From assembly GCF_000337795.1 (NCBI RefSeq), contig NZ_AOLP01000014.1:1-64000 (forward strand): a stretch of 64,000 nt of DNA, in the 5' to 3' direction. How positions within the stretch are numbered: the stretch's first letter is position 1; each line of letters starts with the position of its first letter. The stretch is from Haloferax denitrificans ATCC 35960 (GTDB lineage Archaea; Halobacteriota; Halobacteria; Halobacteriales; Haloferacaceae). The position numbers were made by a program, and so were the translations under genes. This document shows positions 40,357-49,703 of this stretch, in pieces. Under the pieces are notes generated by a model. The model was not told the origin of the DNA and did not search any database. It was given only the letters and a program-made list of their open reading frames with translations.

Positions 40357-40730
40357 GCGGAGTCACCTCCGTCGAGGGGATGCGGGCCGAACTCGGGGGT
40401 CGAACTGCCGTCGAGGTCGTGAGCGCAGTCGCGCCCGTCTCCGTCACCGTCGGAGCGGTCAGGCGTGAGTTCGTCCGAGTCGTCCCGCGCGTGGTTCCGC
40501 ACGAGGTACGCGGTCGCCAGCGGCAGGGCCGCCGAGACGAACAGATGCGTGTTCGTCACCGGGTAGTACGACGCCGCCACCGCGCCGTCGTCAAGGAAGC
40601 GCATCGGCACGTCGAGCGCCCGCGGCGGTATCATCAGGATACCGAACCACAGGCCAGCGACGATGCCGACCGACAGCGAGAGGGCGATTATGTACTGTTC
40701 GCGCGTCGAGAGTTCGAGTTCGAGTTTCAT
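40353..40730 (-). CDS. Small two-helix membrane protein of the provirus
   Basis: A 125-residue protein starting MKLELELSTREQYIIALSLS. Two hydrophobic segments (about 12-35 and 60-80) are followed by a 45-residue polar acidic tail (DDSDELTPDRSDGDGDGRD and onward). The stop overlaps the ATPase start and its start overlaps the stop of the 287-residue gene, indicating translational coupling in the structural operon. I know of no named family; by position it belongs between the ORF7-like gene and the ATPase. Confidence 0.75.
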   Translation of the reverse strand: MKLELELSTREQYIIALSLSVGIVAGLWFGILMIPPRALDVPMRFLDDGAVAASYYPVTNTHLFVSAALPLATAYLVRNHARDDSDELTPDRSDGDGDGRDCAHDLDGSSTPEFGPHPLDGGDSA

Positions 40731-41590
40731 TCTGCTTCACCGTTGGCCGCGTGTTGTTTCCGTCGCTGGTCGAGGTCCGCCAGCGGGTCTGGTGCCGGGT
40801 CGCCGTCACCTGGTGCCCACTCGGTCGGGTCTTCGTCGAAGATGGAATCCGAGCCGTCGAGGTCGAAGTCTTCGAGCACGCTATCAATCTCCGAGTGAAG
40901 CGCCTCGCCGTCGTCCGGGAGCGCGCCTTTCTCGAACGTCCGCACGACGTGTTTCACGGTCTTGACAGCCGCCGCCCGGACGATAGCGAAGGAGTTGATT
41001 TCGAGTGATTCGCCTTTCCGGGCCTTCGGTTCCAGCTGTTGCCGATTGTACCGGAGGTATTCGAGCGCCCGCGCCAGCACCGGGTCCGGCAGTGAGCCGA
41101 CCCACGTCCCGGCGACTTCTCGGGCGTCGAGGTCGACGCCGCGGCCGAACGCGAGGTTCGGCGTCGCCCACCACAGCTGTCCATCGACAACTGTCCACTC
41201 GGACCACCGCGGCGTCGGGCAGGTGTAGACACCCGCGCCGTCGCGGTCGAGCAGGTCGACGTCGACGAGCCACATCATCTGCGGGCCGCCCATCAGGTCA
41301 ACGGCCTGTCCGCCGACCCAGCGCCCGGCGATGACCGCCGAGAGGCCAGCCGTCAGGCCGATGATTTGGAGCGAGCGAGGCACGCGCACGTCGAAGACGA
41401 GCACGAGGCCGACGAGCAACAGCGAGCCAGCGACAGCGAGGTGAACGCCGTAGCGCATCACCCACACGAACGCTGTGACGAGCCGTCCCGCGTCGCGGTC
41501 CGGCGCGACCGTCGTCGAGGCCGCGCCCATTTCTGGTTCTTCCGGGGTTTCGCGCTGAGCCTCAGCTGAGCTTTCGGCGTCGTCGCTCAT
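40727..41590 (-). CDS. Pleolipovirus ORF7-like membrane protein
   Basis: A 287-residue protein with an acidic N-terminus (1-35), two adjacent hydrophobic segments (about 38-62 and 70-92), then a large cytosolic-type domain (PRWSEWTVVDGQLWWATPNL near 128-147, and a helical end ADLDQRRKQHAANGEAE). Its position between a signal-peptide protein and the ATPase is that of a conserved pleolipovirus gene. Start and stop overlap its neighbours by 4 bases each way, so the block is tightly coupled. Function is unknown. Confidence 0.75.
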   Translation of the reverse strand: MSDDAESSAEAQRETPEEPEMGAASTTVAPDRDAGRLVTAFVWVMRYGVHLAVAGSLLLVGLVLVFDVRVPRSLQIIGLTAGLSAVIAGRWVGGQAVDLMGGPQMMWLVDVDLLDRDGAGVYTCPTPRWSEWTVVDGQLWWATPNLAFGRGVDLDAREVAGTWVGSLPDPVLARALEYLRYNRQQLEPKARKGESLEINSFAIVRAAAVKTVKHVVRTFEKGALPDDGEALHSEIDSVLEDFDLDGSDSIFDEDPTEWAPGDGDPAPDPLADLDQRRKQHAANGEAE

Positions 41591-42177
41591 GCGACACGCT
41601 CCATGCCCCGGTGGAGGCCGAAGCGCCGCCGGACGATTATCAGGAGCGCACCGAACGACGTGCCGAGCGCGCCGCCGATAGCCGCGTCTCGCACGTCCGT
41701 TCCGGTGAACGGGCCGGCGATGAGCGCCGAGCCGTCCTCGAACCGGATTTCCGTGTATTGGCCGTTCTCGATGGAGTAGGACGTAACGATAGTCACCCGC
41801 GGTTCGGGCGAGTCGATTCGAATCGTCGTCCGTCCGGGCGGAATCGGTCGGTTGACCAGATTCCCGGCCGCGGCACCGGTCGAGGTCGAGCCGGTCGGCG
41901 CGGTCACCGTGACCGTCCGCGGTAGGTCCGATTCGAGCGTGATGATGGCAGTCCCATCGCGGTACTCAGCGGAGACGATTCGAACCGCGCGGTCGCCGGC
42001 CACGTCGCCGAAGTACGCCGTTTCGTTCGACGACTCCGAAGCCGTGGGCGGAGCCGCGGCTGTCGTCGTCTCTGTCGGAGCAGACGCGGTCGCGGTCTCT
42101 TGGGCGGCGACTGTGCCCGGCACAGCGAACAGCAGAGCGATACAACTGACGAGTATGATGGTGTGTATTCGAGTCAT
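41587..42177 (-). CDS. Secreted or anchored provirus protein (ORF6-like)
   Basis: A 196-residue protein from the ATG at 42,177: MTRIHTIILVSCIALLFAVP is a Sec signal peptide, cleaved probably near AAQ. A Thr/Ala/Pro-rich linker (about 28-52) precedes an all-beta domain (about 53-155; VRIVSAEYRDGTAIITLESD, TVTAPTGSTSTGAAAGNLVN), and a C-terminal hydrophobic segment (about 168-185) followed by basic residues anchors it. It would face outside the cell or virion. Its order fits a conserved pleolipovirus gene. The open frame begins upstream at 42,318, but that part is not protein-like. Confidence 0.78.
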   Translation of the reverse strand: MTRIHTIILVSCIALLFAVPGTVAAQETATASAPTETTTAAAPPTASESSNETAYFGDVAGDRAVRIVSAEYRDGTAIITLESDLPRTVTVTAPTGSTSTGAAAGNLVNRPIPPGRTTIRIDSPEPRVTIVTSYSIENGQYTEIRFEDGSALIAGPFTGTDVRDAAIGGALGTSFGALLIIVRRRFGLHRGMERVA

Positions 42178-42208
42178 ACGAAGGGGTGGGGCAGGAGGTG
42201 AGCGAGCG

Positions 42209-42382
42209 TTACAACAGCGACCCGAACCAGTCGCCCGACCAGTCGGGCACGCCGAGCAGGTCGAGCAGTAGGTCCGAACCCATGCCGACGAGGTCGACCC
42301 CAGCAAGTTGCAGGGCACCAGCGATGATGACCACGCCAGCGATGGTTCCGATTGGGAGTCGCTTCAGCAGGAAGACGAACAT
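42209..42382 (-). CDS. Small hydrophobic provirus protein
   Basis: A 57-residue protein, MFVFLLKRLPIGTIAGVVII and onward, with one strong hydrophobic segment (about 10-30) and a second amphipathic one (LLLDLLGVPDWSGDWFGSLL). Its ATG is one base from the spike protein stop, so it is co-translated with it. Small membrane proteins after the spike gene are common in pleolipoviruses. No specific role is known. Confidence 0.75.
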   Translation of the reverse strand: MFVFLLKRLPIGTIAGVVIIAGALQLAGVDLVGMGSDLLLDLLGVPDWSGDWFGSLL

Positions 42383-42383
42383 C

Positions 42384-43837
42384 CTACTCGTTGCCCTCCC
42401 GCTGGATGAGAAGCACCGCGGCCGCGCCGACCAGCAGGGCAATCCCGAGCGCCTGCGAGTCGAGGCCACCGGAGCCACCGGAACCGCCGACCGACTGTTG
42501 TCGGCTCTCAACTTCCTCCCGAAGTTGATTGATCTCTTCTTGCATCGCAAGCAGTTCAGACGTGTTGGCGCTCTTGTAGACGTACGTCGTGGTGTTTTGG
42601 GTCTGGACCTGACTGCCGTCGCGGGCAGTCATCTCCTGAATCGTGAACTCGCCCGCAAAGTCGACTTTGCGACCGTCAGCAGACGCGAGGAACACCGGAC
42701 CAGTGATGTTGGATGCGTTGTACGTCGTGTTCGCCGCCCACGAACCACCGGGCGCTTCCCGAGCGAGGACCAGACCTTGGTAGGTCTGCCCACCGTAGCT
42801 GACGTTCATCATGCCCGACGTAGACATGTTCGGAGTAGCGAAGCCCATCGTCGATAGGGCCGCCACGGACCGGTAGAAGCCTTGACTGTCGTTCTCACTG
42901 ACAGAGCCGTACTCGAACATCGCCGTGTTCGCGGAAATCACGTCGGACGAGTTGATTTGCCCCGAGGCGAAATCATCGTACGTCGCGTTCACGAAGTTGT
43001 CAGACTCGGCCTGCAAGTTCGAGTTCAGAGTGTTGATTTTGTCCAGCCGATTCGCGTAGTCAAGCGGGTCAGCGTACTCGATTCGCTCGTAGTTCGAGTT
43101 CGGCGCATTCACTTCGAGCGCCCGGATGTGGTCGAACGTCGTGTCATCGCGGGGATTAACAGGGGACAGCCCGTGAGCGTTGGAGCCTTCCGGGTCGAAC
43201 CGAAGGGCGATAGTATCCTCCGTAGACCCGTTGACCAGCGAGTAGGTATGACTCGACGTACCGAGGTACGTGAACGGACCCGTACTATCGGAACCGTCCT
43301 GCCAGTCCCAATGCACGAAGTCTGCCGAAACGTTCGTTTCGTTCTCAGCGATACCGCGCAGAGTGTCCCAACTTGAAGCGGTGACGTTCCACTTCTCCAA
43401 GAGGTTGACCTGTTTCACAGCGTAGTAATCCGCGATAGCTTGCCGCGCTCGGGAGCGAGCAACAGCCTCAGACGAACCGTTTTCATACGCTTCTGCGACA
43501 GCAACCTGCGCTTTCATCCACGCGACCGACTCGGTGTCGTTAACGTAGTTGTCGTAGGTCGTCGACCAGACTTCAGTCTCCGACCGCTGTTGAAGCGCCG
43601 CATTGTAGATATCCAACTCCTCTTGCTCACCGTCGAGTTCCTGAAGCTCCTCGACGGCACTCGATGTTTCGAAGCGACAGTAGTCGGGGTTCTCAACGGT
43701 CCCGATGAAACCACCGATGAAGTTGACCAGTAGCCCGGTCGGGTCGCAATCACCTTGGATAGTCTGGGCACTAACCGGCGCGGTCGCGCCGGAGGTGACC
43801 ACGAGCACGACTAGAAGCACCGAGAGCAATCGACGAC

Positions 43838-43841
<4 letters not shown>
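42384..43841 (-). CDS. Spike glycoprotein, pleolipovirus VP4-like
   Basis: A 485-residue envelope protein from the ATG at 43,841. MSRRLLSVLLVVLVVTSGAT is a signal peptide cleaved near VSAQ. The ectodomain has only two cysteines close to the N-terminus (GDCDP, DYCRF) and many N-x-S/T sites (for example VNDTES, WNVTAS, ENETNVS), fitting N-glycosylation known for pleolipovirus spikes. A coiled coil (MQEEINQLREEVESRQQ, about 440-456), a Gly/Ser linker and a C-terminal membrane helix end the protein. This is the VP4 layout: spike with coiled-coil stalk and anchor. It probably binds and fuses with host membranes. Confidence 0.85.
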
Positions 43842-44725
<884 letters not shown>

Positions 44726-44745
44726 TGCAACTAGATATTAGCAAT

Positions 44746-44757
44746 TTTAATATTAAA
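44746..44757 (-). promoter_or_regulatory. Structural operon TATA box
   Basis: TTTAATATTAAA, centred 26 bases before the ATG at 44,725, is a perfect palindrome and a strong archaeal TATA box. AGTGAAAGT (44,773-44,781) lies about 15 bases upstream. Confidence 0.7.
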
Positions 44758-44772
44758 CCTAAAACTGACTCA

Positions 44773-44781
44773 AGTGAAAGT
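44773..44781. promoter_or_regulatory. Candidate operator AGTGAAAGT (copy 2)
   Basis: Same 9-mer as at 37,065-37,073, placed just upstream of the structural-operon TATA/BRE. Shared by two promoters of the provirus, it may be a repressor or activator site. Confidence 0.45.
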
Positions 44782-44795
44782 AGTCCGAAACACGG

Positions 44796-46709
44796 TTACT
44801 CATCCTCTCTTGCCGGGTGTCGCATACACTCGCGGTCTTTGTCGAAATAGTCCTCAACATGCAGTACGTGGTCGGCACTCTCCGGTCGGTCGAGGCCGTG
44901 GCCTTCGACCAAGTGCCGAGCCATCTGGTGTTTGTTGTAGATACCGAAGTTACACTCCGTGCAGCGCCACATTTCGCCCTTCTGTAGGTCGTGCTGGAGC
45001 CGTGTCTCTTGCAACACCCGACGGAGTGGTAACTTCAGTGGAGCCATGTCGACGCCGCCGCCTCCGGGCAGGTGCTCCTCGCCGTCACGGTCGATAATCG
45101 CTTCCAGTCGCCACTCAGACGAGAGCGATGCGCGGCGGAACGATTCTGGTTCGGAGTCATCCTCCCCATTCATCACCGATTCGACGAACTCAGCGTGCTT
45201 CGGGTCAATCATGTTCCGGCCGAGTATCGACGCCACCGAAGGCGTCTCGTCGCTGTACTTCAGCTCTGTTTCTACGCGCTTCCGTATCCGCGTCTTTGTC
45301 GGCGATTCACCGACACTCGCCGCCGCTTTGGCGCTCGGCCAGCGTTCAGCCAGCGAGAGTTCCGAATCCGGGGCGTCCGACTCGCCACCATCCGCGAGGG
45401 CTTCAGAGAGATCGTCGTCAGGTATCGGTTCGTCGAGCCGTTCCTGGTCGATAGCCCAGCCGGAGTTACAGCACGCGCACACTACGTCGGGGCCGCGCCC
45501 GTCGTTCCACACGACAGCCTCGCCGTGCGCGTCGGTCTGGTTCGACTCGCTAGACTCGGCGCGCTGTTCGCACGCGTCGGCTTTGATGGCTTCTGTGACG
45601 ATTTTCGACCGCGAGGTTCGGCGTCGAGCAGCCGACCAGTAGATTGCGCCCCACGCGAGGTATTCAACCGGCTTGTCCAGCAGTTCCTCTGTGTAGCCGC
45701 CCATGTACGCCGCGAGGTACGAGCCCATGTTTTCGACGCCGGCGTTCAGCGAGATACAGCCGTCCGAGTCGTTCAGGTAGTCCGTGGTTCTGTAGTCGTG
45801 AGCGCTGAACGAGGCGTATTCGCACTCCTCGACGTGTTTGTCTATTACTCGTTCGAACTCCGGGCCGACCACTTCGAGGTCGAGGTCGGCCGCGTCGAAG
45901 TATACGCCCACGTGCAAGTGCGAGTAGCACGCGTTCATCCCGCTACCGTCGCCGCCCATTCCGTGCGGTTCTGCTTGGAGCCAGTAGCCCCACTCGTCGG
46001 CCTCGAGGCCGAGATGGTACTCCATCGTGTTGCGGAGCGTGTCGCGCACGCCGTCGTACGAAAACGCGTCGTGGAGCGCGTCGGTGTGTTCGACCGGCGG
46101 CAGGCGCTCCCCGTTCGGTACGGACGAAGCGGTGAACGTGAGCATCGCGGTCGCGGGCGAGCCCCACGCCGCGACTGCTTCGCCGCCGGACGGCCGTTCG
46201 CCGCCGCCCATCTGTCGCTGGAGCGCGAGCGCGCGAGCGTACTGCTTGCGCGAGTACGTCTCGCCCCATGCGTCGGTCAGCGGAAGTTCGAACTCGTCGC
46301 CATCGTCGTTTGCGAAGCGCGCAAGCAATCCTTTGTAATCGACGTGCGAGGTGAGAAACGCGCTCAGCGCGTCCGCCCACGTCGCGGCCCGGCGTTTCTC
46401 CAACTCCGTCACGTAGAACCCGTTTTCCATCGGGTCCTCTGCTTCTACGTACGTATCGCGCCAGTCCGCTTCAGTTACGATGCGCCGGAGTTTTCGACCG
46501 TGTGTTTCGCACACCGGCGTTTCGGCCAGTTCGGGGTATTTCTCGGTGAACTCCAGTACGCGTTCGTGGACTCGTGCGTCGTAGTTGTCCTCTGCTGGAG
46601 AACCGGCGGGAGAGGGCTCTACAGAGTTAGTCTCCTTGGAAGGCCGAGAGGCCACACCGTCGGCTGGTGAGTCGCGCCCGCCGGATGTGGGGGTGCCCTC
46701 GCTACTCAC
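44796..46709 (-). CDS. HUH-type rolling-circle replication protein (Rep)
   Basis: A 637-residue initiator. The HUH motif is SHLHVGVYFDAADL near residues 263-276 (His-Leu-His), and the motif III region YLAAYMGGYTEELLDKPVEY near 338-357 carries the catalytic Tyr candidates. The C-terminus has a C2H2-like finger (CTECNFGIYNKHQMARHLVE, then GH, near 590-611) and a long acidic N-terminal tail (1-45). Haloarchaeal plasmids and alphapleolipoviruses use such Reps to nick one strand. Its start overlaps the stop of the upstream zinc protein by 8 bases. Confidence 0.85.
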   Translation of the reverse strand: MSSEGTPTSGGRDSPADGVASRPSKETNSVEPSPAGSPAEDNYDARVHERVLEFTEKYPELAETPVCETHGRKLRRIVTEADWRDTYVEAEDPMENGFYVTELEKRRAATWADALSAFLTSHVDYKGLLARFANDDGDEFELPLTDAWGETYSRKQYARALALQRQMGGGERPSGGEAVAAWGSPATAMLTFTASSVPNGERLPPVEHTDALHDAFSYDGVRDTLRNTMEYHLGLEADEWGYWLQAEPHGMGGDGSGMNACYSHLHVGVYFDAADLDLEVVGPEFERVIDKHVEECEYASFSAHDYRTTDYLNDSDGCISLNAGVENMGSYLAAYMGGYTEELLDKPVEYLAWGAIYWSAARRRTSRSKIVTEAIKADACEQRAESSESNQTDAHGEAVVWNDGRGPDVVCACCNSGWAIDQERLDEPIPDDDLSEALADGGESDAPDSELSLAERWPSAKAAASVGESPTKTRIRKRVETELKYSDETPSVASILGRNMIDPKHAEFVESVMNGEDDSEPESFRRASLSSEWRLEAIIDRDGEEHLPGGGGVDMAPLKLPLRRVLQETRLQHDLQKGEMWRCTECNFGIYNKHQMARHLVEGHGLDRPESADHVLHVEDYFDKDRECMRHPAREDE

Positions 46710-47097
46710 CGCTACCCCCGTCTGTGCGGATGAAATCGCTCAGACGGCACTGGGCCTTACCGCCGCTCGTTTTCGGCCGACGGCCGTCGGCCTCATGCGG
46801 ACCGGCTTCCGGGTCAGGGGCAAGCCCCTGCTTCCGGCCGCTCCGGGCGGACTGGGACCCGCCCTCCGCTGTTCCGGTCCTTGCGGTGGTTTCCTCGGCC
46901 AGCTGGTGCGCCCACAGGAGCGAGGTGAGACGATGGTCTCGCGTCTCGTCCTCGATGGCGGGGATGCGCGCGCAGTCCTTGCACTCGCGCATCTTCGCCG
47001 CGCGCTCGACGTGATCTACGAGACACCACTCGTGGCAGCTCCGGCAGCGGTACTCGACGAACCGCCATAGATGCCTCTCGCGACGAACGTGAGACAT
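46702..47097 (-). CDS. Zinc-binding protein upstream of Rep
   Basis: A 131-residue basic-to-neutral protein, MSHVRRERHLWRFVEYRCRS, with CRSCHEWC (residues about 18-25) and CKDC (about 39-42), a likely zinc ribbon. The rest is a low-complexity Gly/Arg/Ala tail. It overlaps the Rep start by 8 bases, which supports co-translation. By position it would be an early gene involved in replication or its control. No named family is known to me. Confidence 0.65.
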   Translation of the reverse strand: MSHVRRERHLWRFVEYRCRSCHEWCLVDHVERAAKMRECKDCARIPAIEDETRDHRLTSLLWAHQLAEETTARTGTAEGGSQSARSGRKQGLAPDPEAGPHEADGRRPKTSGGKAQCRLSDFIRTDGGSGE

Positions 47098-47271
47098 CTA
47101 TCATGCACCCCTCTTGGCTTCTAATCCCGCCCGACGGCGGCGACCCGTTGCATGGGAACTGAGGGAATAATTTTCTCGGTGATTTTGAGAAAACGCCGAT
47201 TTAGCCGATATCGACGGCGTAGAGCCGTCTCTCGGCCTTTTAATTCTGGCCCCGAAGGACCTAAATTTTGG

Positions 47272-47285
47272 ATGGGCGCTGCAGG
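47272..47285. other. Right attachment site within tRNA-Arg 3' end
   Basis: ATGGGCGCTGCAGG, identical to 35,739-35,752. It covers the discriminator base, the 3' acceptor strand and the start of the T-arm of the tRNA gene, so integration restores a complete tRNA. Confidence 0.8.
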
Positions 47286-47347
47286 ATTTGAACCCACGGC
47301 AACTTGGTCCGAAGCCAAGCACTCTGTCCAGACTGAGCTAAGCGCCC
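47273..47347 (-). tRNA. tRNA-Arg (anticodon TCG)
   Basis: The minus strand folds as a 75-base tRNA: acceptor GGGCGCT/AGCGCCC, D-arm GCTC...GAGT, anticodon stem CTTGG/CCAAG with loop CTTCGGA (anticodon TCG, reading CGA), T-arm GTGGG/CCTGC with loop TTCAAAT, discriminator A. CCA is not encoded. The T stem has two G-U type pairs. It is the host integration target. Confidence 0.95.
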
Positions 47348-47441
47348 TACATCACTTCGTCTGTTGTGGACTGCTTTAAATGGATTGATTCGAGGCGGCG
47401 ACTCCGCGCGTTTTATACCCGACCTCGGAACAATACGGGGT

Positions 47442-48296
47442 ATGTCTCTCGGAGCGCGGGCGCGCGGGTTCGCCGAACTCACCCGACCGGGAAACGCGGT
47501 CGCCGCGGGCGTGCTCACGTTCACCGGGGCGTTCGTCGCCGGGGCGTCCCCGAGCGACGCGCTCGTCGTCGTCGCGGCGGTGCTCGCCACCGTGTTCGCC
47601 ACGGGCGCGGGCAACGCCATCAACGACTACTTCGACCGCGACATCGACCGCATCAACCGACCGGACCGGCCGATTCCCCGCGGCGCGGTGAGCGCCGCCG
47701 AGGCCAAGTGGTTCAGCGTCGCGCTGTTCGGCGGCGCGGTCGTCTCGGCGCTCGTCCTCCCGGTCGTCGCCATCGCCATCGCCGTGGTCAACCTCGTCGC
47801 GCTCCTCGCGTACACGGAGTTCTTCAAGGGGCTCCCCGGCGTCGGCAACGTCGTCGTCGCCGCGCTCACCGGCTCGACGTTCCTGTTCGGCGGCGCGGCC
47901 ATCGGCGAGCCGTTGGGCGCGGCCGTCCTCTGCGTGCTCGCCGCGCTGGCGACGCTGACCCGCGAAATCGTCAAGGACGTCGAAGACATCGGCGGCGACA
48001 GAGCCGAGGGGCTTCGGACGCTCCCCATCGTCGTCGGCGAGGCGGCGTCGCTGTGGCTCGGTGCGGCCGTCCTCGTGGTCGCGGTCGGCGCGAGCGCGGT
48101 GCCGTTCGTCCGGGGGGAGTTCGGACTGGCGTACCTCGCCGTGGTCGTCCCCGCCGACGCGCTCATGCTCGTCGCCGCCGCCCGGTCGTTCAGTGACCCG
48201 GCCGCGGCCCAGCGTCGGCTCAAACACGGAATGTTCCTCGCGGCGTTCGCGTTCATCCTCGGACGGGCGGCGGCACCGGCGGGAGGACTCATATAA
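47442..48296 (+). CDS. ubiA: UbiA prenyltransferase, geranylgeranylglycerol-phosphate geranylgeranyltransferase
   Basis: A 284-residue integral membrane enzyme with about eight to nine helices. The first Asp-rich motif GNAINDYFDRDIDRINRPDR (near residues 62-81) and the second DVEDIGGDRAEGLRTLP (near 180-196) chelate Mg2+ and bind the prenyl diphosphate. This subgroup makes digeranylgeranylglyceryl phosphate, the second ether bond of archaeal lipids. The ATG at 47,442, 25-30 bases after a GTTTTATACC TATA box, gives normal length. It lies 95 bases beyond tRNA-Arg and is host, not provirus. Confidence 0.92.
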   Translation: MSLGARARGFAELTRPGNAVAAGVLTFTGAFVAGASPSDALVVVAAVLATVFATGAGNAINDYFDRDIDRINRPDRPIPRGAVSAAEAKWFSVALFGGAVVSALVLPVVAIAIAVVNLVALLAYTEFFKGLPGVGNVVVAALTGSTFLFGGAAIGEPLGAAVLCVLAALATLTREIVKDVEDIGGDRAEGLRTLPIVVGEAASLWLGAAVLVVAVGASAVPFVRGEFGLAYLAVVVPADALMLVAAARSFSDPAAAQRRLKHGMFLAAFAFILGRAAAPAGGLI

Positions 48297-48409
48297 ACGG
48301 TGGGGACGAGCGACCGGTCAGTTCCCGGCGAACGCCCCGACGAAACGGAACTGTTCGATCCTCCAATCAAAAAGAATATTACCGGCTCACTGTATGGTCG
48401 TACTATCCG

Positions 48410-48490
48410 ATGACCCCCGGCGAGCGGAAGCGTCAGGCGAGTGCATTCCTCGGAGTCGACGACATCGAGCCGAGGTACCTGCATGTATAA
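48410..48490 (+). CDS. Possible 26-residue ORF overlapping the ATPase start
   Basis: MTPGERKRQASAFLGVDDIE, then PRYLHV, begins about 30 bases after an AATATTA TATA-like box (48,374-48,381) and overlaps the next ATG by 8 bases in another frame. It reads as native protein (acidic centre, G/C third positions). It may couple translation of the ATPase gene or be a small protein. Confidence 0.4.
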   Translation: MTPGERKRQASAFLGVDDIEPRYLHV

Positions 48491-49094
48491 CCTGGGCGCT
48501 GATCTCGACGTCGAGGTCGAACCGGGCACGAACCTCCTCCTCGTCGGACCGCCGCTGACCGGCAAGCGCTCGCTGGCGCTCGACATCCTCGCGGCGGGGA
48601 CTCGAAACGGCGAGGGGTCAATCATCGTCACGACCAAAGACGGCGCGGACCGCATCCTCTCGGACTTCGGCAAGCGACTCGACTACGAGGGAAAACCCGT
48701 CGCGGTCGTCGACTGCGTCACGAAACAGCAGGGCGTCGGCGAAGTCCGCGACGACGAGCGAATCCGCTACACGTCGTCGCCGGTCGACATGACCGGCATC
48801 GGAATCAAGCTCTCGGAGATTCTGCAGGAGTACTACCAGGACCGCGGGCTCTCGGAGAACCGCATCATGCTCCACTCGCTGTCGACGCTCCTGATGTACG
48901 CCGACCTCCAGACCGTCTTCCGGTTCCTCCACGTGTTCACCGGCCGCATCCAGAGCGTGGGCGGCCTCGGCCTGTTCACCATCGACGCCGACGCCCACGA
49001 CGACCGGACGATGAACACCATCAAACAGCTTTTCGACGGCATCATCACGACCCACGAGGACGCGCCGCCGGACATCCGCATCGCGGACCACTAG
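48483..49094 (+). CDS. RecA/KaiC-like ATPase of the halobacterial transducer-like group
   Basis: A 203-residue soluble P-loop protein from the ATG at 48,483 (MYNLGADLDVEVEPGTNLLL). Walker A is LLVGPPLTGKRSLALDIL near residues 19-36; the remainder has the RecA-fold order with GSIIVTTKDGADRILSDFGK near 48 and an acidic strand VAVVDCVTKQQGVGE near 76. This family, annotated in haloarchaea as HTR-like, is related to KaiC and GvpD. An upstream GTG at 48,441 is also in frame. Function is unknown; regulatory ATP binding is plausible. Confidence 0.8.
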   Translation: MYNLGADLDVEVEPGTNLLLVGPPLTGKRSLALDILAAGTRNGEGSIIVTTKDGADRILSDFGKRLDYEGKPVAVVDCVTKQQGVGEVRDDERIRYTSSPVDMTGIGIKLSEILQEYYQDRGLSENRIMLHSLSTLLMYADLQTVFRFLHVFTGRIQSVGGLGLFTIDADAHDDRTMNTIKQLFDGIITTHEDAPPDIRIADH

Positions 49095-49232
49095 ACGAGA
49101 CTTCGCGCCGTCTGCGACTGTGAGACGACGATTCCAGAGACCAGAGACCGCGGACCGCCGGGCGGGAGTGGGACGGCGGCCGCGCCGCACAGCCGCCTGA
49201 CGTTTTTATCCGAAGCCGGCCACGTCGTAGGT

Positions 49233-49652
49233 ATGCCCATCACCAGCGACGACGACATCCGCGCGCTGTTCGACGCCGAGACCGTCGCGGTCGTCGGCTG
49301 TTCGGCCACGCCCGGCAAGCCCGCCCACGATGTCCCGGCGTACATACAGAGACAGGGCTACCGCGTCGTCCCCGTCAACCCGTTCCACGACGAGATTCTC
49401 GGCGAGACGGCGTACGACTCGCTCGCCGACGTGGACGAGGACGTCGATATCGTCGACGTGTTCCGACCGTCCGAGGAGGCGGGCGACATCGTCGACGCCG
49501 CAATCGAGCGCGCCGACGTCCGCGGCGACGTGGCCGCCGTCTGGCTCCAACTCGGCATCCGCGACGACGACGCGGCCGCCCGCGCCGAGGAGGCGGGGCT
49601 CTCGTTCGTTCAGGACCGGTGCTTCAAGGTCGAGCACTCGCGGCTCGCCTGA
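49233..49652 (+). CDS. CoA-binding domain protein
   Basis: A 139-residue protein with a Rossmann fold of the CoA_binding type: TVAVVGCSATPGKPAHDVPA near residues 17-36, GYRVVPVNPFHDEILGETAY near 42-61, then VDIVDVFRPSEEAGDIVDAA and AVWLQLGIRDDDAAARAEEA. A Cys in QDRCFKVEH near the end is conserved in this small family. It probably binds CoA or a CoA thioester and lacks the ligase domains of acetyl-CoA synthetase (ADP-forming). A TTTTTATCC box lies about 25 bases upstream. Confidence 0.9.
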   Translation: MPITSDDDIRALFDAETVAVVGCSATPGKPAHDVPAYIQRQGYRVVPVNPFHDEILGETAYDSLADVDEDVDIVDVFRPSEEAGDIVDAAIERADVRGDVAAVWLQLGIRDDDAAARAEEAGLSFVQDRCFKVEHSRLA

Positions 49653-49703
49653 GGGCCCGCCGAACCGGCGGTTCGACCCGGGTCGGCTTCCGGCCGGCCT
49701 TTG

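Noticed and set aside
48441-48482. Upstream GTG start of the KaiC-like ATPase
   Set aside because: It would add a Ser-rich stretch (HSSESTTSSRGTC) unlike the rest of the protein; the ATG at 48,483 precedes the first strand normally.
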